Shown here piece by piece: positions 21,771 through 35,258 of a DNA stretch of 64,000 nt (positions within the stretch are counted from its first letter, which is position 1; the number at the start of each line of letters is the position of its first letter). The notes under the pieces were generated by a model that saw only the letters and a list, made by a program, of their open reading frames with translations, was not told the origin of the DNA and did not search any database. The stretch lies in the NCBI RefSeq assembly GCF_021462225.1, contig NC_061817.1, positions 11,145,936 to 11,209,935 on the forward strand, given 5' to 3'. Origin of the DNA: Girardinichthys multiradiatus. Its lineage: Eukaryota; Chordata; Actinopteri; Cyprinodontiformes; Goodeidae. The position numbers and the translations under genes were made by a program.

Positions 21771-24700
21771 ACAGCATCATGTTTTAGAATAGAGCTGTTC
21801 AGTTTACATTATGAACCCCATTGGTGAGATTTGTATTGAGATTGCTTTGTGGTCTGTCAAAGAAGCAGTGAGGATATTGACCTTGATAACGTTATCAAAA
21901 CAATTGGAAACCAACCAAAAGTCTGTGTGTGATAAGCTGCTACGTGCTATTGGTTGCCAGTGTAGGAAACCCGAGAGATCTGGAGACTGCTAACTGCAGT
22001 AATTATTAACAGAAAGTCACTATAGGAACAAGGAAGAAGCACATGCCTGCGGCCAGTTAAAAGACAATGGAAGCAATGTTAACGTCTCAGTCAAAGAACA
22101 GCGGTGAATGCTAATGCTGCCTAAAATCTGTAAGACAGACCTTTCACTTGTTCAACTTCAAAAACACTAACATTTTTAAAGAAAACAAAAACAACAAGCT
22201 ATGAGAGTTGGCATATGTTGGTAAAATAAACAGCCTGTTGTAGGTTTGTTACTAAGGCAGACTGACTGACTAACTTAGGTAGATCATCTTGTTAGACTTT
22301 AAATAATCTTACTTTACAAAGAGCAAAAAATCCAAACAATTCTGTACAATAAGCATGTTTAATTTAGAGCTACTAATACATTTTGCTGATATGTTGTCTG
22401 GGTTAGGGCTGCTTAAGTTTACACCATCCAATCTCCCTCTGCAAACCTAACGGGTGAATCTGAAAATAATCCATTCTTCTTCCGACCTGTGAACACACCA
22501 CACTAAGCACCAGGTCCAGGTCATGCTAACAACAGGACTCTTCAGTGTGGACGGTTAGGTCCACTCAAAATTAGCCATAGAGGGATCAGTGAAGTGTTTA
22601 AAATGAGTTAGAGCACAGAGATGTGAGTAGCTTTTTAAAAAGGAAACTGGATTTGCTGAATGTCAAAATACTTCTTACACTGCAAGAGAGCGAGACTTTC
22701 TGCGCATAACAGGAAGGCTGATATTTCAGAACCTTAGTGGCCTTTTGAAAATTGCAGAGTGTAAGTAAGGCACGACATTTTGCAGAATAATTAACAGAGA
22801 CTGCTGATTTTGTATTGCTAACCTTGCTAACCATGTTAACTGCGCGTTTTAAAACCTCAAGGCTCTTAAATCATTTTGTCTTTATAGTAAAATGAAATTA
22901 AAACCTAGTTTTACAGAAATTCCACACTCACTCACACAGTCATGTCTATCATTGTGAGGGTGTTACATTGACTTTATTTCTATGTCCTAGCCCTGACCCT
23001 TAACCATAAACCTAACCTCAGTTTACATGCACCCCCTCAATGATAAATCTCAACCTATTTCCAATGTCATCCACGTGCTTAGCTCTCAGTATGTCTTTAT
23101 TGCTCGTGCTAGTTGAGCATTTTAAAAATACAGATAACTGTTTATAAAAACGAACAAAGCAGACTTTTGATTCAACAAATATTTTTGTCCTAAAGATTTT
23201 TTAATCACACTTAATTAACATTGTGGGTCTAATATGTATTTGATCAAGTTTTGGAAGTTTTGAAAACCTGAATTATCAAGTGTTCCATCTATAGTTTTCC
23301 CATATTTTGGATGAAGCTAAATTACACCTTGGTAAAGCTTTATAATGAAAGGCAGCATATCATTAAATGATGTTGATTTAAGTACTTTTAAGTAAGCCAT
23401 GAGAGCTTTTTGTATGGCATGTTTGTTAGAAGGAAAAGCAGATGCTTACAGAACTGTAGAAGGATTAATTATTCATGTTTCTGTTGCATCCAAATGAATC
23501 ATGTAGCGTCTCGTTTGAGGAAACAGCTTGAAATTATCTCTCAGCCTTGTTAGATTCTCTCTATCAACCTTCTAGTGCCCTGTTACTTACGAGTTTATAA
23601 CTAACAAGTAGTCAGGACTATATTGTCAGGACTATTGAACCCTATTATAGCTACAGCGATTGGGGGGCTTGGCTCTGTGTGTTACTGCATATTAGCTCAG
23701 ACAGATAATTTTTATGAATCTGTATATAATATATAGCTATAACAGAAGATTTTCAGTCAATACCCTAATTGTGTCAGTAAAGCTGTTTTAAAACAATGGT
23801 GGCTTAGTTACCATGTAAAATATCTACCCTACTGGAATGTGTTTCTTCAGTTTGGGCAACCGAGTGTCATAATTATCAGGTAATTTGTCAATAAAGTTGT
23901 GAAGGTCAAATTAATCCCTGTGACAGTGTTGCAAAGCAAAGACACAATGACTTTTGCCAGTGTTCCCTTCCAACAGTAATGAAATAAACAATCAAAATAC
24001 ATCAGGGAAAGAGACACAGGACAGTGTTATTAAATTTTAATAATTAAATATCTATGACTAAATCAAAGATGTACAAATCAGAGATATGTTGACCATTTCT
24101 GATCTGTGGTTTTAGTAATGCTTTGTCTTGTCAATAAAAACTTTAGCCGTTTTGATTTCCTTACCTTAGACTAATCTTCCTTGGCAGCTTTGGAATAATA
24201 TGGATTTTGGCTTTTATGACCACATCAGCAATATTTACCACATCCATCTTTGATGTCCTTTTTTCAGCACAATTTCACTTATATGATCTGATACTAATTT
24301 GTTTACTTTAAGCTGCCTTATTAACATATCGGGGCCACAAAATATCTGAAACCCTGCTGATCCAAATGGGTAAAATGGACTATTAATTACAATAAAAACC
24401 ACAAACATGCTTAATAAACAGTTCTGAAACTTGAAATTGCAAACATACGTTATAAATATGTAAAAAGGTAAAATAAAAACATAGTGAAACATGGCTAACA
24501 TGATTTCCAGCAGCTGACTTGAAGATGTTTCTCACCCACACTGGGTTCATATCAGAACTTTCTGGCATACAAAGACATGCTTGTAGAGAACATGAAAAGT
24601 CCATGCAAAAGGAGCCCTGTGTGGGATTCAAACCTATAGCTGCATTTGATTTCTGAGTCCATATATTTAGTTCTCCATGTACAATAACATAAAAACAAAT

Positions 24701-26196
24701 CATTTTCCACAATTCTGGATGAGGGAAAAATGTTACATTTCTGTGTGTTCAATTTCAGTAACTACAAAATAGTTAAAACAAGTTTGACTGCTCAAGTTAC
24801 ATATGCAAGGTGTTTCCTCTACAGAGAGACCAAGCCTTGCATCTCATTTCCTTCAGGCTATGCATTTTACAGGCGTTTTGTGTGTTTTGGAGGGGATGTT
24901 CAGAGGTTTTAAAAGACCTGCCGGTGGGGCACATGCAGCCATTTTGGGAGCGAGGCTGTTTGTCCTCGACTATTTCTAAATATTTCTGTATAAAAGAAAA
25001 AAAACAGGGTACCGTTATGATGTAAGCACTGCTTTCAGCTTCAAGGTTTTACGGATGAACAACAACAACACATGACATCTTACCCTGAGTCATTATTTAT
25101 TGAACTAAAGCTAAGAGGTAATGCAGAAGCAGACTAAACTGAGCCAAAGCCTTAATGCTGATTACAAAGAGTCATCAACTTGATCACATTTTGCAGAAAG
25201 CGTGCTTAAACACAACAACACCAGCAACAGATGTTGACACTTTAACCAGTGATCCTGATCATTTCTCCCAGGAGTTTCATCTAATTCATTCTAGCAGTTT
25301 TTGTGTAATCCTGCAAACAAGACAAAAAAACAAAAACAAAAACGGTTGAGATAGGAGCTCCTACTGAAAATCGTTGCTATATTTAACAGAAGAACATTTT
25401 GATGACATATTTATAATATTCAATCTAATGAAACTAATCCGCACTGTTGTCTTTAGACCCATTTTTATGAAGTGCTGCTCTGCAAGCTTTAGGGCCTAAT
25501 GCTTCTGACAAGTTTGGGGAACTTATTCATGTGTAAAGTATACAGAGACGCCTCGCTGTCACTAAAATTCCATTATCTTTCATGATCTACAGCAACCTCG
25601 ATGTCTGCAATGCAGAATGCAAGTAAAAATAATGCACTGGTCTGAGTACATCATTTGGACCTTTCACCAAGATTTGTACTGTGTGGATCGAGTGCTAACA
25701 GACTGTTAGCTAAACAGAGTGAATACTGACAGGAGAAAAGCAGTACAATAGAGGAGGTTCTGTTGGGTAGGGATGGAAGTACAAAGCAAAATTATTGAAA
25801 AAACAGAATTATCTCATTTGAGGATAAAAGAGCACTGGGTACAGAAGTGTAAACAACATTACATTCATTACATAATGTGTTCACACATATTAGGCACAAG
25901 AAATCCAGACTTGACTGGACATCACTTAAACAAGAAGTGATGCTTTTGTTCCATTGAAAGAGGCCAAACAGCACACCTGAACAGCTGATGGGCATTTGAA
26001 AATCAACCCAAACCAAACATATTTGCAATTTCTCCCTGTTCTCTGTTTCGCCTCACTGAAACACAACTTCCTCATTATTGTGCAGCAGAATCACTGATCT
26101 CTCTTTTTCCAATTATAGTTTCCTTCCTTACGCTCCACATGTTTGTTCAGCACTGCAAAGCAAACCAGGTTGGATATCCCCTTCTCTTTCTCTTGC
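21771..26196. other. Intronic spacer without recognised genes
   Basis: AT-rich intron of the PLPPR2-like gene. Apart from the 35-base stretch at 22518-22552 shared with 8471-8505, I see nothing I can identify. Confidence 0.55.
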
Positions 26197-26198
26197 TA

Positions 26199-27769
26199 CA
26201 GGTCCTTCTCATAATATTAGCATATTGTGATAAAGTTAATTATTTTCCATAATGTCATGATGAAAATTTAACATTCATATATTTTAGATTCATTGCACAC
26301 TAACTGAAATATTTCAGGTCTTTTATTGTCTTAATACAGATGATTTTGGCATACAGCTCATGAAAACCCAAAATTCCTATCTCACAAAATTAGCATATTT
26401 CATCCAACCAATAAAAGAAAAGTGTTTTTAATACAAAAAACATCAACCTTCAAATAATCATGTAATCATGACTGCTTCAATGCGGCGTGGCATGGAGGCA
26501 ATCAGCCTGTGGCACTGCTGAGGTCTTATGGAGGTCCAGGATGCTTCGATAGCGGCCTTTAGCTCATCCAGAGTGTTGGGTCTTGAGTCTCTCAACGTTC
26601 TCTTCACAATATCCCACAGATTCTCTATGGGGTTCAGGTCAGGAGAGTTGGCAGGCCAATTGAGCATAGTGATACCATGGTCAGTAAACCATTTACCAGT
26701 GGTTTTGGCACTGTGAGCAGGTGCCAGGTCGTGCTGAAAAATGAACTCTTCCTCTCCATAAAGCTTTTCAGCAGATGGAAGCATGAAGTGCTCCAAAATC
26801 TCCTGATAGCTAGCTGCATTGACCCTGCCCTTGATAAAACACAGTGGACCAACACCAGCAGCTGACACGGCACCCCAGACCATCACTGACTGTGGGTACT
26901 TGACACTGGACTTCTGGCATTTTGGCATTTCCTTCTCCCCAGTCTTCCTCCAGACTCTGGCACCTTGATTTCCGAATGACATGCAGAATTTGCTTTTATC
27001 CGAAAAAAGTACTTTGGACCACTGAGCAACAGTCCAGTGCTGCTTCTCTGTAACCCAGGTCAGGCGCTTCTGCCGCTGTTTCTGGTTCAAAAGGGGCTTG
27101 ACCTGGGGAATGCGGCACCTGTAGCCCATTTCCTGCACACGCCTGTGCACGGTGGCTCTGGATGTTTCTACTCCACACTCAGTCCACTGCTTCCGCAGGT
27201 CCCCCAAGGTCTGGAATCGGCCCTTCTCCACAATCTTCCTCAGGGTCCGGTCACCTCTTCTCGTTGTGCAGCGTTTTCTGCCACACTTTTTCCTTCCCAC
27301 AGACTTCCCACTGAGGTGCCTTGATACAGCACTCTGGGAACAGCCTATTCGTTCAGAAATTTATTTCTGTGTCTTACCCTCTTGCTTGAGGGTGTCAATA
27401 GTGGCCTTCTGGACAGCAGTCAGGTCGGCAGTCTTACCAATGATTGGGGTTTTGAGTGATGAACCAGGCTGGGAGTTTTAAAGGCCTCAGGAATCTTTTG
27501 CAGGTGTTTAGAGTTAACTCGTTGATTCAGATGATTAGGTTCATAGCTCGTTTAGAGACCCTTTTAATGATATGCTAATTTTGTGAGATAGGAATTTTGG
27601 GTTTTCATGAGCTGTATGCCAAAATCATCCGTATTAAGACAATAAAAGACCTGAAATATTTCAGTTAGTGTGCAATGAATCTAAAATATATGAATGTTAA
27701 ATTTTCATCATGGCATTATGGAAAATAATTAACTTTATCACAATATGCTAATATTTTGAGAAGGACCTG
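26199..27769 (-). mobile_element. Tc1-like transposon, family B copy 2
   Basis: A 1571-bp element with the same roughly 200-bp inverted ends as the copy at 3719 and TA on both sides (26197-26198, 27770-27771). It is the only copy here that keeps a 42-bp coding segment near 27058-27100. It has separately lost about 39 bp over the transposase C-terminus. Confidence 0.95.
26458..27441 (-). pseudogene. Broken family B transposase with the undeleted linker
   Basis: The start ATG is changed to ATT (27439-27441), and codon 27 is TAA in ACAGAAATAAATT. Downstream, from the residues MGRKKCGRKR, the frame is open for 280 codons. It keeps VKPLLNQKQRQKRL after RCRIPQ, a segment typical of related Tc1 transposases and absent from the other five copies. 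Catalytic residues are present: Asp in LFSDKSKF, Asp in FQHDLAPAHS, Glu in SPDLNPIENLW. The end is altered: after RRIEAV a deletion replaces the usual SAKGFPTKY with MIT and a stop. It shares the codon-27 stop and the SDK change with the copy at 32427, and a Cys (TECGVETS) with the copy at 35587. Confidence 0.9.
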
Positions 27770-27860
27770 TATATTTGACCGGTTAAATTGCATGGACTTT
27801 TCAGACTGGTTCCATGGCTGCTTTTAATTAGTCTGTTTTCCTCAAATTCTGTCCTAGTAT

Positions 27861-28315
27861 GTGTCATGATGAGTTTGGAGGTAGGATCCAAATGCAGTGT
27901 AGAGTGGTAATGAAGAAATTAACTTACAAATGACCAGGTACAGGCAGATGAAAAACAACATGTTGCAGGTGCATGACAATCCAAGCAACAGACATGGAAG
28001 AACTCAGGACTGGACCAGGGCAAAGACACAGGGTAGGAAACAAGGTGTTAACGGAGTATTAACGGAAGGAACCAGTGGAGAACAATGCAAACCAGAGAGC
28101 TTATAAACTGAGGGAAGTTGATTGAGAACAACAGAGCAGAGAGACAGGCAATCAGGAGGAATCTGGAACAGGTGTGGGTCAGGGCTGCAGGGAGACAGAG
28201 GGAATGTGACCAATCAACAAGATAAGCAAAGAACAGAAGGTAAACAAGGGACCAGACAGAATGACAAAACTAAAGGGAAATTAAAACAAACACAACCCTA
28301 ACAGACAGATCCTGA
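27861..28315 (-). mobile_element. Probable solo LTR
   Basis: It begins TGTCATGATG after GTATG and ends GATCCTGACA before GTATG: TG...CA ends and a 5-bp target duplication, as for integrase-inserted LTRs. On minus it contains a TATA-like CAGTTTATAAGC. There is no coding sequence. Confidence 0.7.
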
Positions 28316-28431
28316 CAGTATGCAGTTAGTCATAGTTTTTCAGTGATACTTTAGCCTAAAACTTGGAGTAACTGAGTTCTCACAAGTCTGGTTCTCATGG
28401 TTTGAAAACCAGAATAAACAAATACAACATA

Positions 28432-28510
28432 AAATTCAATTCAATTCAATTCAAAAATACTTTATTAATCCCAAAGGGAAATAAAATGTACAAAAGGGTC
28501 TAATTGCCTT
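28432..28510. repeat. AATTC pentamer repeat and 'CTTTATTAATCCC' repeat tail
   Basis: Four AATTC-type units, then ACTTTATTAATCCCAAAGGG, a phrase I recall as the end of a dispersed fish repeat. Only the tail is present. Confidence 0.5.
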
Positions 28511-30084
28511 TATTTACAACAGAAAGGCATCAAGTGTTCTCATTATAGTTACAGCCAATACATAGAAAAAAGCCAAAAATATAAAAAAACACCTGATAAA
28601 TTTTGTAGTAGTTTTCACGTGTCTGTTGAACAGAATATAATACCTTTTTGCCATTCAGCCCTTTAACTCATCAAGCTGATATTAGCTGGTTAAGTAGTGT
28701 GACTAGCCTGCATTTGGCTGCTTGCCATCTGTAGTTTTAAAACAGCATTGCCTAAATATGATTGTCTATTCTTGTCATAACTGCAATTATTTTCAAGTTA
28801 TCTGTCCTGTAGATGAGGTAAAAGTGAAGTAGCTCAACTGCCTGACCTACAGAGTGAAGCAGCAAGTGGGGCTGGGGCAGGACTTACTCTATATCTCCAT
28901 CACTTTCTCTGATATGTTGTTAAAAAGGTATGATGGAAAATATTAAAGGTCTTGAAACTGCAACCTTGGTATACTGTGGCATGGGTAACAGTATTAGTGT
29001 CGCTTTGCAAAAAATATAATGTTCACAAGGTAGGTTCTATGTCTTTGCCCCCAAAGTTGTTGCTTCTATTGTTTGCAGCTTCGACCCACCCATGGGAGAC
29101 GTTGTGGGTCATGCAGAAAAACCAAATATTCTGCAGTGCCCGAGTTAAACCAGAGTTCGTGCCCTGGAATCTCTTTTCATCGGTGGAAACACGCGTCACT
29201 GGTTCGAAATAAAACGGGCTCCAAACCGTGCAGGTGTAAAAGGATATTTGTCTCCTTCATTTTGGCTGTCCTCCTAGCTTGATAATTGACTACAAAGAAC
29301 TTGAAATGGTGAAATGCTTCAAATTATACAGACCAACCTTACTGCAGACTCTAATGTCTTTAGTCTCTACACTGGAGAAGAAGAGAATAAAGGAGATGCT
29401 GGCTAAGGTGACAGAGAAAGTGACAGCAGGAACATAATCCAATGCTGTTTTTATTATCTTTATGAGCAGTTTTATGGAAGCTGTAACTATGTCGCAGGTT
29501 CAGAAATATCACAGGCAGTGAAAACTTATCAATTTTATGGGTATTACCTGGAAAGAAAGAACAGATAGGGCCTCCTTAATGTGCAGGAAAAACCATCATG
29601 AATTTGTTAATTCTATAAATGTAATTTAGCTGAAAAACAGCTAATCCTTAGCCATCCTTCTTTAATATAGCTAATTTTGCAATCTATTAATGTGCCCTCT
29701 TTTCTCATTTCATGCTCCCATGAAGTTATCCTCCTTTTTCTTCCCTGATTGAAAATCAATGACAGAGAAGGCTCACCCTGCAAACGTTTCCCCCAATCAC
29801 ATGATTCCATGGCTGCTGGTGGCAGAGAGCCATTTGTTTTAACCCTCTTCTACCATAAAGCTTACCTTACCATCCGTCTGATTCATCTGAGGCAGCAACA
29901 GCCAAATCTAAAATAGTTGTTCTGTTTAAAAAAAAAACAAAAGGTAGCCATGGGAAATAATAAGGTAAATGAAGAGAACAAAGATTAACTCCATGTTAGA
30001 AAAAAATGCAATTCTATGTTATGATATTGTGCTATAATTTTTCTTATTAATGGTCATTTGTGGTACACAAATAATTTATTGAGG
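28511..30084. other. Intronic spacer
   Basis: No gene is assigned. A slightly GC-richer patch at 29080-29240 follows a splice-acceptor-like TTGTTTGCAG and is open on plus, but it matches nothing I recognise. Confidence 0.45.
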
Positions 30085-30340
30085 GGATTATATTGAATGG
30101 ACTGAATTCATACAGTGCTTTTTTAATCATACCGACCACTCAAAACACTTTACGCTAGACCCATATTCACCAAATCACAGATGCAAATGTGCATACAGTC
30201 ATACAGTGATTTGCAGGTCAGTGGGGAACTTGTGGCTTCTGATATGTGACAGGAGAAAGCTGGAATCAACTCACAAATTTCGGACTGCAAGACGACTACT
30301 CTTCCCACGGAGCAAGAGTTGCCCTAATTTGATTAGAAAC
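30085..30340 (+). repeat. Possible degenerate SINE-like repeat
   Basis: Words such as 'cactcaaaacactttacgct' and 'cccatattcacc' resemble a fish repeat with a 'caaagcgctttac' core. It is very decayed, and the limits are approximate. Confidence 0.3.
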
Positions 30341-30521
30341 TCAATTTTATTATTTTACATAAGAGAAAAGGCTGAGTTGGAGACGAGAGCAGCTAATAAA
30401 AATGTCCTAATTACTATTCATCCTTTTAAATCAGTCACATAACTCTCTTCGGGTAAAGGCAAGGAGTAAAATCAAATGAACTGTTTTTAATGTTCTGACA
30501 TCTACATGGTTAGCACTCTAG

Positions 30522-31747
30522 CATCTACAAGTGCAAGTTAAAACTCTGCCATGCAAAGTGAAAGCCATACATCAACAACACCACCGGCTTCTCTGGGCCT
30601 GTGGTGAGATGGACTGATGCAAAGTGCAAACGTGTGTTGTGGTCTGAAGAGTTCCCATTTCAAATTGTTTTTGGAAATCATGGCCGTCATGTCCTCTGGG
30701 CCAAAGGGGAAAAGGACTATCCAGATTGTTTTCAGTTCGACATTAAAAAGCCAGCATCTGTGATGGCATGGGGAACTTGTACATCTGTGAAGGCACCATT
30801 AATGCTAAAAGGTACATACATGTTTTGGAGCAACATCTGCTGCCATCCAAGCAACGGCTTTTTCAGGGACGTCTCTGCTTATTTTGGCAAGACGATGCCA
30901 AGCCACATTCTGCACGTGTTACAACAGTGTTGCTTCGTAGTAAAAGAGTGCTGGTCCTAGACTGGCCTGTCTGCAGTCCTGACCTGTCTCCCATTAAAAA
31001 TGTGTGGAGCATTATGAAGCACTAAATATGACAACAGAGACCCTGGACTGCTGAGAAAATGAAGTTTATCAAGCAAGAATGGGAAAGAGCTCCACCTACA
31101 AAGCTTCAACAATAAGTGTCCTCAGTTCCCAAACACTTAAGTGTTGCTAAAAGGAAAAGTGACGTAACACAGTGGTAAATGTTCATGTCCCAGCTTTGTT
31201 GGAACATATTGCAAGAATCAAATTTAAAGTGAGTATTTGCAAATACACTAAAGGTTTATTAGTTTGAACATTAAATATCTTGTCTTTGTAGTGGATTCAA
31301 CTGCATATAGGTTGAACAGGATTTACAAATCATTATATTTTCCTTTTGGGCTGCATGGTGATGCAGTTGGTAGCACTATTAACCTCCATGGTTTGACTCC
31401 CTGCCTGTGGTTTTTCTGCATGGAGTTGGTATGTTCTTTCTGTGCATGCGAAGGTTCTCTCTGGGTACTCTGGCTTCCTCCCACAGTCCAAAAACATTAG
31501 TTTTAGGTTAATTGGTCTCTCAAAGTTGCCTTTAGGTGTGAATGGATGTGTGCATGATTGCTTGTCCTTTGTGTCTCTGTGTTGCCCTGTGATGGACTGG
31601 CAACCTGACTAGGGTGTACTTCACCTCTCGCCCTTAGATTGCTGGAGATAGGTACCAGCTCCCCAGCGACCCAGTATGGAAGAAGCAGGTATAGAAGATG
31701 GATGGTTTACACAACATCACAACTTCACTGGAATTGGGGTTGTAAAA
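30522..31747 (+). mobile_element. Tc1-like family E copy 2, with a SINE-like insertion
   Basis: Shares long stretches with the copy at 1-860 and retains more of the transposase: VRWTDAKCKRVLWSEEFPFQ at 30601 onward, and KPHS...LDWPVCSPDLSPIKNVW in the next frame. The third catalytic position reads Lys in SPIKNVW instead of Glu. Stops and a frameshift disable it. The right end (31706-31747, 'acacaacatcacaacttcac') is separated from the body by a SINE-like insert. Confidence 0.8.
31348..31705 (+). mobile_element. SINE-like non-autonomous retroelement
   Basis: Starts GGGCTGCATGGTGATGCAGT and ends with the GATGGATGG tail. The middle has phrases shared with copies at 59142-59435 and 34941-35213 (both inverted): 'ctgcatggagttggtatgtt', 'cctcccacagtccaaaaaca', 'ttaggttaattggtctct' and 'tgtctctgtgttgccctg'. 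The GATG tail suggests it uses the machinery of a Rex/RTE-like LINE (inference). Confidence 0.7.
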
Positions 31748-32098
31748 ATCAGTAAAACATGTTTCAATCTGCTCCTGTTGCAGATAGTAAGCTAGTCACT
31801 GAGCATGACTTTTAGTAAAACCACTGGTTTTCTGATTTGCAACCACTACAATGAACGTGATATCATTAAAACTTTCAATGTAAATGGAATATACCACAGC
31901 ACTAGCACATGGATTTATCAGTCCCTTCCAATGTCTAAATGCTCAAAATGCTTTAGGCAGAATTTCCATTTTGCTATTGTAGTAGAAACCGAACATTAAC
32001 AGGAAACATCCAGAACTTGCAAGATTAATTTTAAACATTTAACATTTTTTACAAAAGACCCAAAATCCTAATCTCAAAGACATCATGAAAGGAAAATA

Positions 32099-33666
32099 CA
32101 GGTCCTTCTCAAAATATTAGCATATTGTGATAAAGTTCATTATTTTCCATAATGTCATGATGAAAATTTAACATTCATATATTTTAGATTCATTGCACAC
32201 TAACTGAAATATTTCAGGTCTTTTATTGTCTTAATACGGATGATTTTGGCATACAGCTCATGAAAACCCAAAATTCCTATCTCACAAAATTAGCATATCA
32301 TTAACAGGGTCTCTAAACGAGCTATGAACCTAATCATCTGAAATAACGAGTTAACTCTAAACACCTGCAAAAGATTCCTGAGGCCTTTAAAACTCCCAGC
32401 CTGGTTCATCACTCAAAACCCCAATCATGGGTAAGACTGCCGACCTGACTGCTGTCCAGAAGGCCACTATTGACACCCTCAAGCAAGAGGGTAAGACACA
32501 GAAATAAATTTCTGAACGAATAGACTGTTCCCAGAGTGCTGTATCAAGGCACCTCAGTGGGAAGTCTGTGGGAAGGTAAAAGTGTGGCAGAAAACGCTGC
32601 ACAACGAGAAGAGGTGACCGGACCCTGAGGAAGATTGTGGAGAAGGGCCGATTCCAGACCTTGGGGGACCTGCGGAAGCAGTGGACTGAGTCTGGAGTAG
32701 AAACATCCAGAGCCACCGTGCACAGGCGTGTGCAGGAAATGGGCTACAGGTGCCACATTCCTCAGACCTGGGCTACAGAGAAGCAGCACTGGACTGTTGC
32801 TCAGTGGTCCAAAGTACTTTTTTCGGATAAAAGCAAATTCTGCATGTCATTCGGAAATCAAGGTGCCAGAGTCTGGAGGAAGACTGGGGAGAAGGAAATG
32901 CCAAAATGCCAGAAGTCCAGTGTCAAGTACCCACAGTCAGTGATGGTCTGGGGTGCCGTGTCAGCTGCTGGTGTCGGTCCACTGTGTTTTATCAAGGGCA
33001 GGGTCAATCCAACTAGCTATCAGGAGATTTTGGAGCACTTCATGCTTCCATCTGCTGAAAAGCTTTATGGAGATGAAGATTTCATTTTTCATCACGACCT
33101 GGCACCTGCTCACAGTGCCAAAACCACTGGTAAATGGTTTACTGACCATGGTATCACTGTGCTCAATTGGCCTGCCAACTCTCCTGACCTGAACCCCATA
33201 GAGAATCTGTGGGATATTGTGAAGAGAACGTTGAGAGACTCAAGACCCAACACTCTGGATGAGCTAAAGGCCGCTATCGAAGCATCCTGGGCCTCCATAA
33301 GACCTCAGCAGTGCCACAGGCTGATTGCCTCCATGCCACGCCGCATTGAAGCAGTCATTTCTGCAAAAGGATTCCCGACTAAGTATTGAGTGCATAACTG
33401 TACATGATTATTTGAAGGTTGACGTTTTTTGTATTAAAAACACTTTTCTTTTATTGGTCGGATGAAATATGCTAATTTTGTGAGATAGGAATTTTGGGTT
33501 TTCATGAGCTGTATGCCAAAATCATCCGTATTAAGACAATAAAAGACCTGAAATATTTCAGTTAGTGTGCAATGAATCTAAAATATATGAATGTTAAATT
33601 TTCATCATGACATTATGGAAAATAATGAACTTTATCACAATATGCTAATATTTTGAGAAGGACCTG
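32099..33666 (+). mobile_element. Tc1-like transposon, family B copy 3
   Basis: A 1568-bp element with TA flanks at 32097-32098 and 33667-33668 and the same long inverted ends. It carries the 42-bp coding deletion. Confidence 0.95.
32427..33389 (+). pseudogene. Broken family B transposase
   Basis: The start ATG is kept, but codon 27 is TAA (32505-32507) and codon 51 is TAA. The rest is open to the normal end SAKGFPTKY. Catalytic residues are present (LFSDKSKF, HHDLAPAHS, SPDLNPIENLW), with the Glu after the first Asp changed to Lys, as in the copy at 26458. It lacks the 14-residue linker segment. Confidence 0.9.
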
Positions 33667-33668
33667 TA

Positions 33669-34940
33669 CATAGGTTATTGTGCAGCCCCTTGATTCTGTT
33701 TCTCCCTGATGGAGACACAGAGTGCACTACCTGGACACTTTCAACCAAGCAGCACAAATGGATGAGTTTTTTTTCTCTCTGTCTTTCTTTTCTTTAATAA
33801 AAAAACAGGAGAAAACACTGATTCTTGTTGATGTGTGGCTTAAAATGTCTTGACAGTAGGGTGGTACCTGTCATAAAAAAAATTAAGGAACCACTGAACA
33901 AAAGTATAAATCTTTGCCAACTGAGCTTAAAATATATTGGGGAATTATTAGTATTATTGAGCTGCCACAGACATTTACTGTCTCTGTTTATATGTATACA
34001 TAACGAAGAATGTGCCCAACAAACCTGAATAGAAAGGCAAGAGCAAACTCCTCATGGATTTCAGCAGTAGCATGGTGTCAGGGTCCGTGTCATGAAGCTT
34101 TAAAATGTGACCGATGGTTTTAATTAAATGTTTGTAGCCCAAATTGACCAAATGATCTGTGTTAGACCCAGAGAACACTGCAAACACTTGTGCGGGAACA
34201 TTTTTATTTATGTATAAATAATTCCTGAAACAGCAATAATACGATGCTCCTTTAATATCCGCCTTCTTCTTTCTTAAACTTAGTGCTAAATTCTGAAGAT
34301 TATAAAATTGTCCGACAGAATGGTGCATTTGCAGTAGTGCCGTTGCTTGGCAACAAATAAACCCCGAACCTCTTACCTAAACTCATACGAAAGGTCAAAC
34401 CTCTGTGTTATTATTAGTTTTTGTTTTTTTTGTGCTGCCACTTTAGCCCCAAACCCAAGGCATAGGTTAGCTGCTGCCGCTAATAAAAGAAATAAAGCTC
34501 ATCTGGAACCAGCAGCAAATAGCAAAGCATATTGCTCCATTGAAGGGGGTTACGCCTCTGATGTACTATGCTGCTGTTACACACCACAGTCCCTGTCAGC
34601 ATAGGTTAGAGCAGACAAACTACAGCATCCAGTGAGATCTGATCCCCATTCAACATCCCAAGTAATTTAGCCTGTGTTAAAGCAGATTTAAGGGTCTGTT
34701 CATCTTGGATTATGGGGCTATGATCTTAAATTGGAGCTCATTAGCGGTGCTAAACACTCAAAGCAATGGTGCAGCATTTTAAAACAAGGAGTTGCCAAAG
34801 AAAGAGCACAGAGAGGATCAAAACCTTGTGGGAAAGTAAAAAGTCATAGCTACAGCTGTTAGGTTTTTATTTACTTTCATAAAATAAAAGGTAAGTTTAA
34901 ATTTTCTTTGGCTGGTTTTGTGTTTTGCTTTGTCTTTTCC
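33669..34940. other. Intronic spacer
   Basis: No gene or recognisable repeat. Short frames only. Confidence 0.5.
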
Positions 34941-35213
34941 ATCCTTTTTCTCTATTTTCTCTATAACTGGTGCCATGGATCCTTGACAGGTTGTCAGTCC
35001 ATCACAATCATGCACACTGAGACATAACGGCTATTTAGCGAAACCAATTACCCTCAAGTATGTTTTTGAACTGTGGGGAAAACTGGAGCACCTGGAGAGA
35101 ACTATCACATGCTTGGGGAGATCATGCAAACTCCACTCATATAGGCCTCAGCTGGGATTCAAACCAGAGACCTTTTTGATGCAAGAAGACAGTGCTAACA
35201 GCTGTGCCACCCC
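34941..35213 (-). mobile_element. SINE-like retroelement, diverged
   Basis: Inverted relative to 31348-31705. The tail complement CCATCC is at the left, then 'ggttgtcagtccatcacaat', 'gatcatgcaaactccactca' and 'gctgtgccacccc' at the right end. No clear target duplication. Confidence 0.6.
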
Positions 35214-35258
35214 TATTTAGTTACTTTATATTTAACGGTTTGATGATACAGTTATGTA

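Noticed and set aside
29073..29282. A Cys/Arg-containing plus-strand frame after an acceptor-like TTTGCAG
   Set aside because: No family recognised, no convincing donor, and alternative frames are also open.
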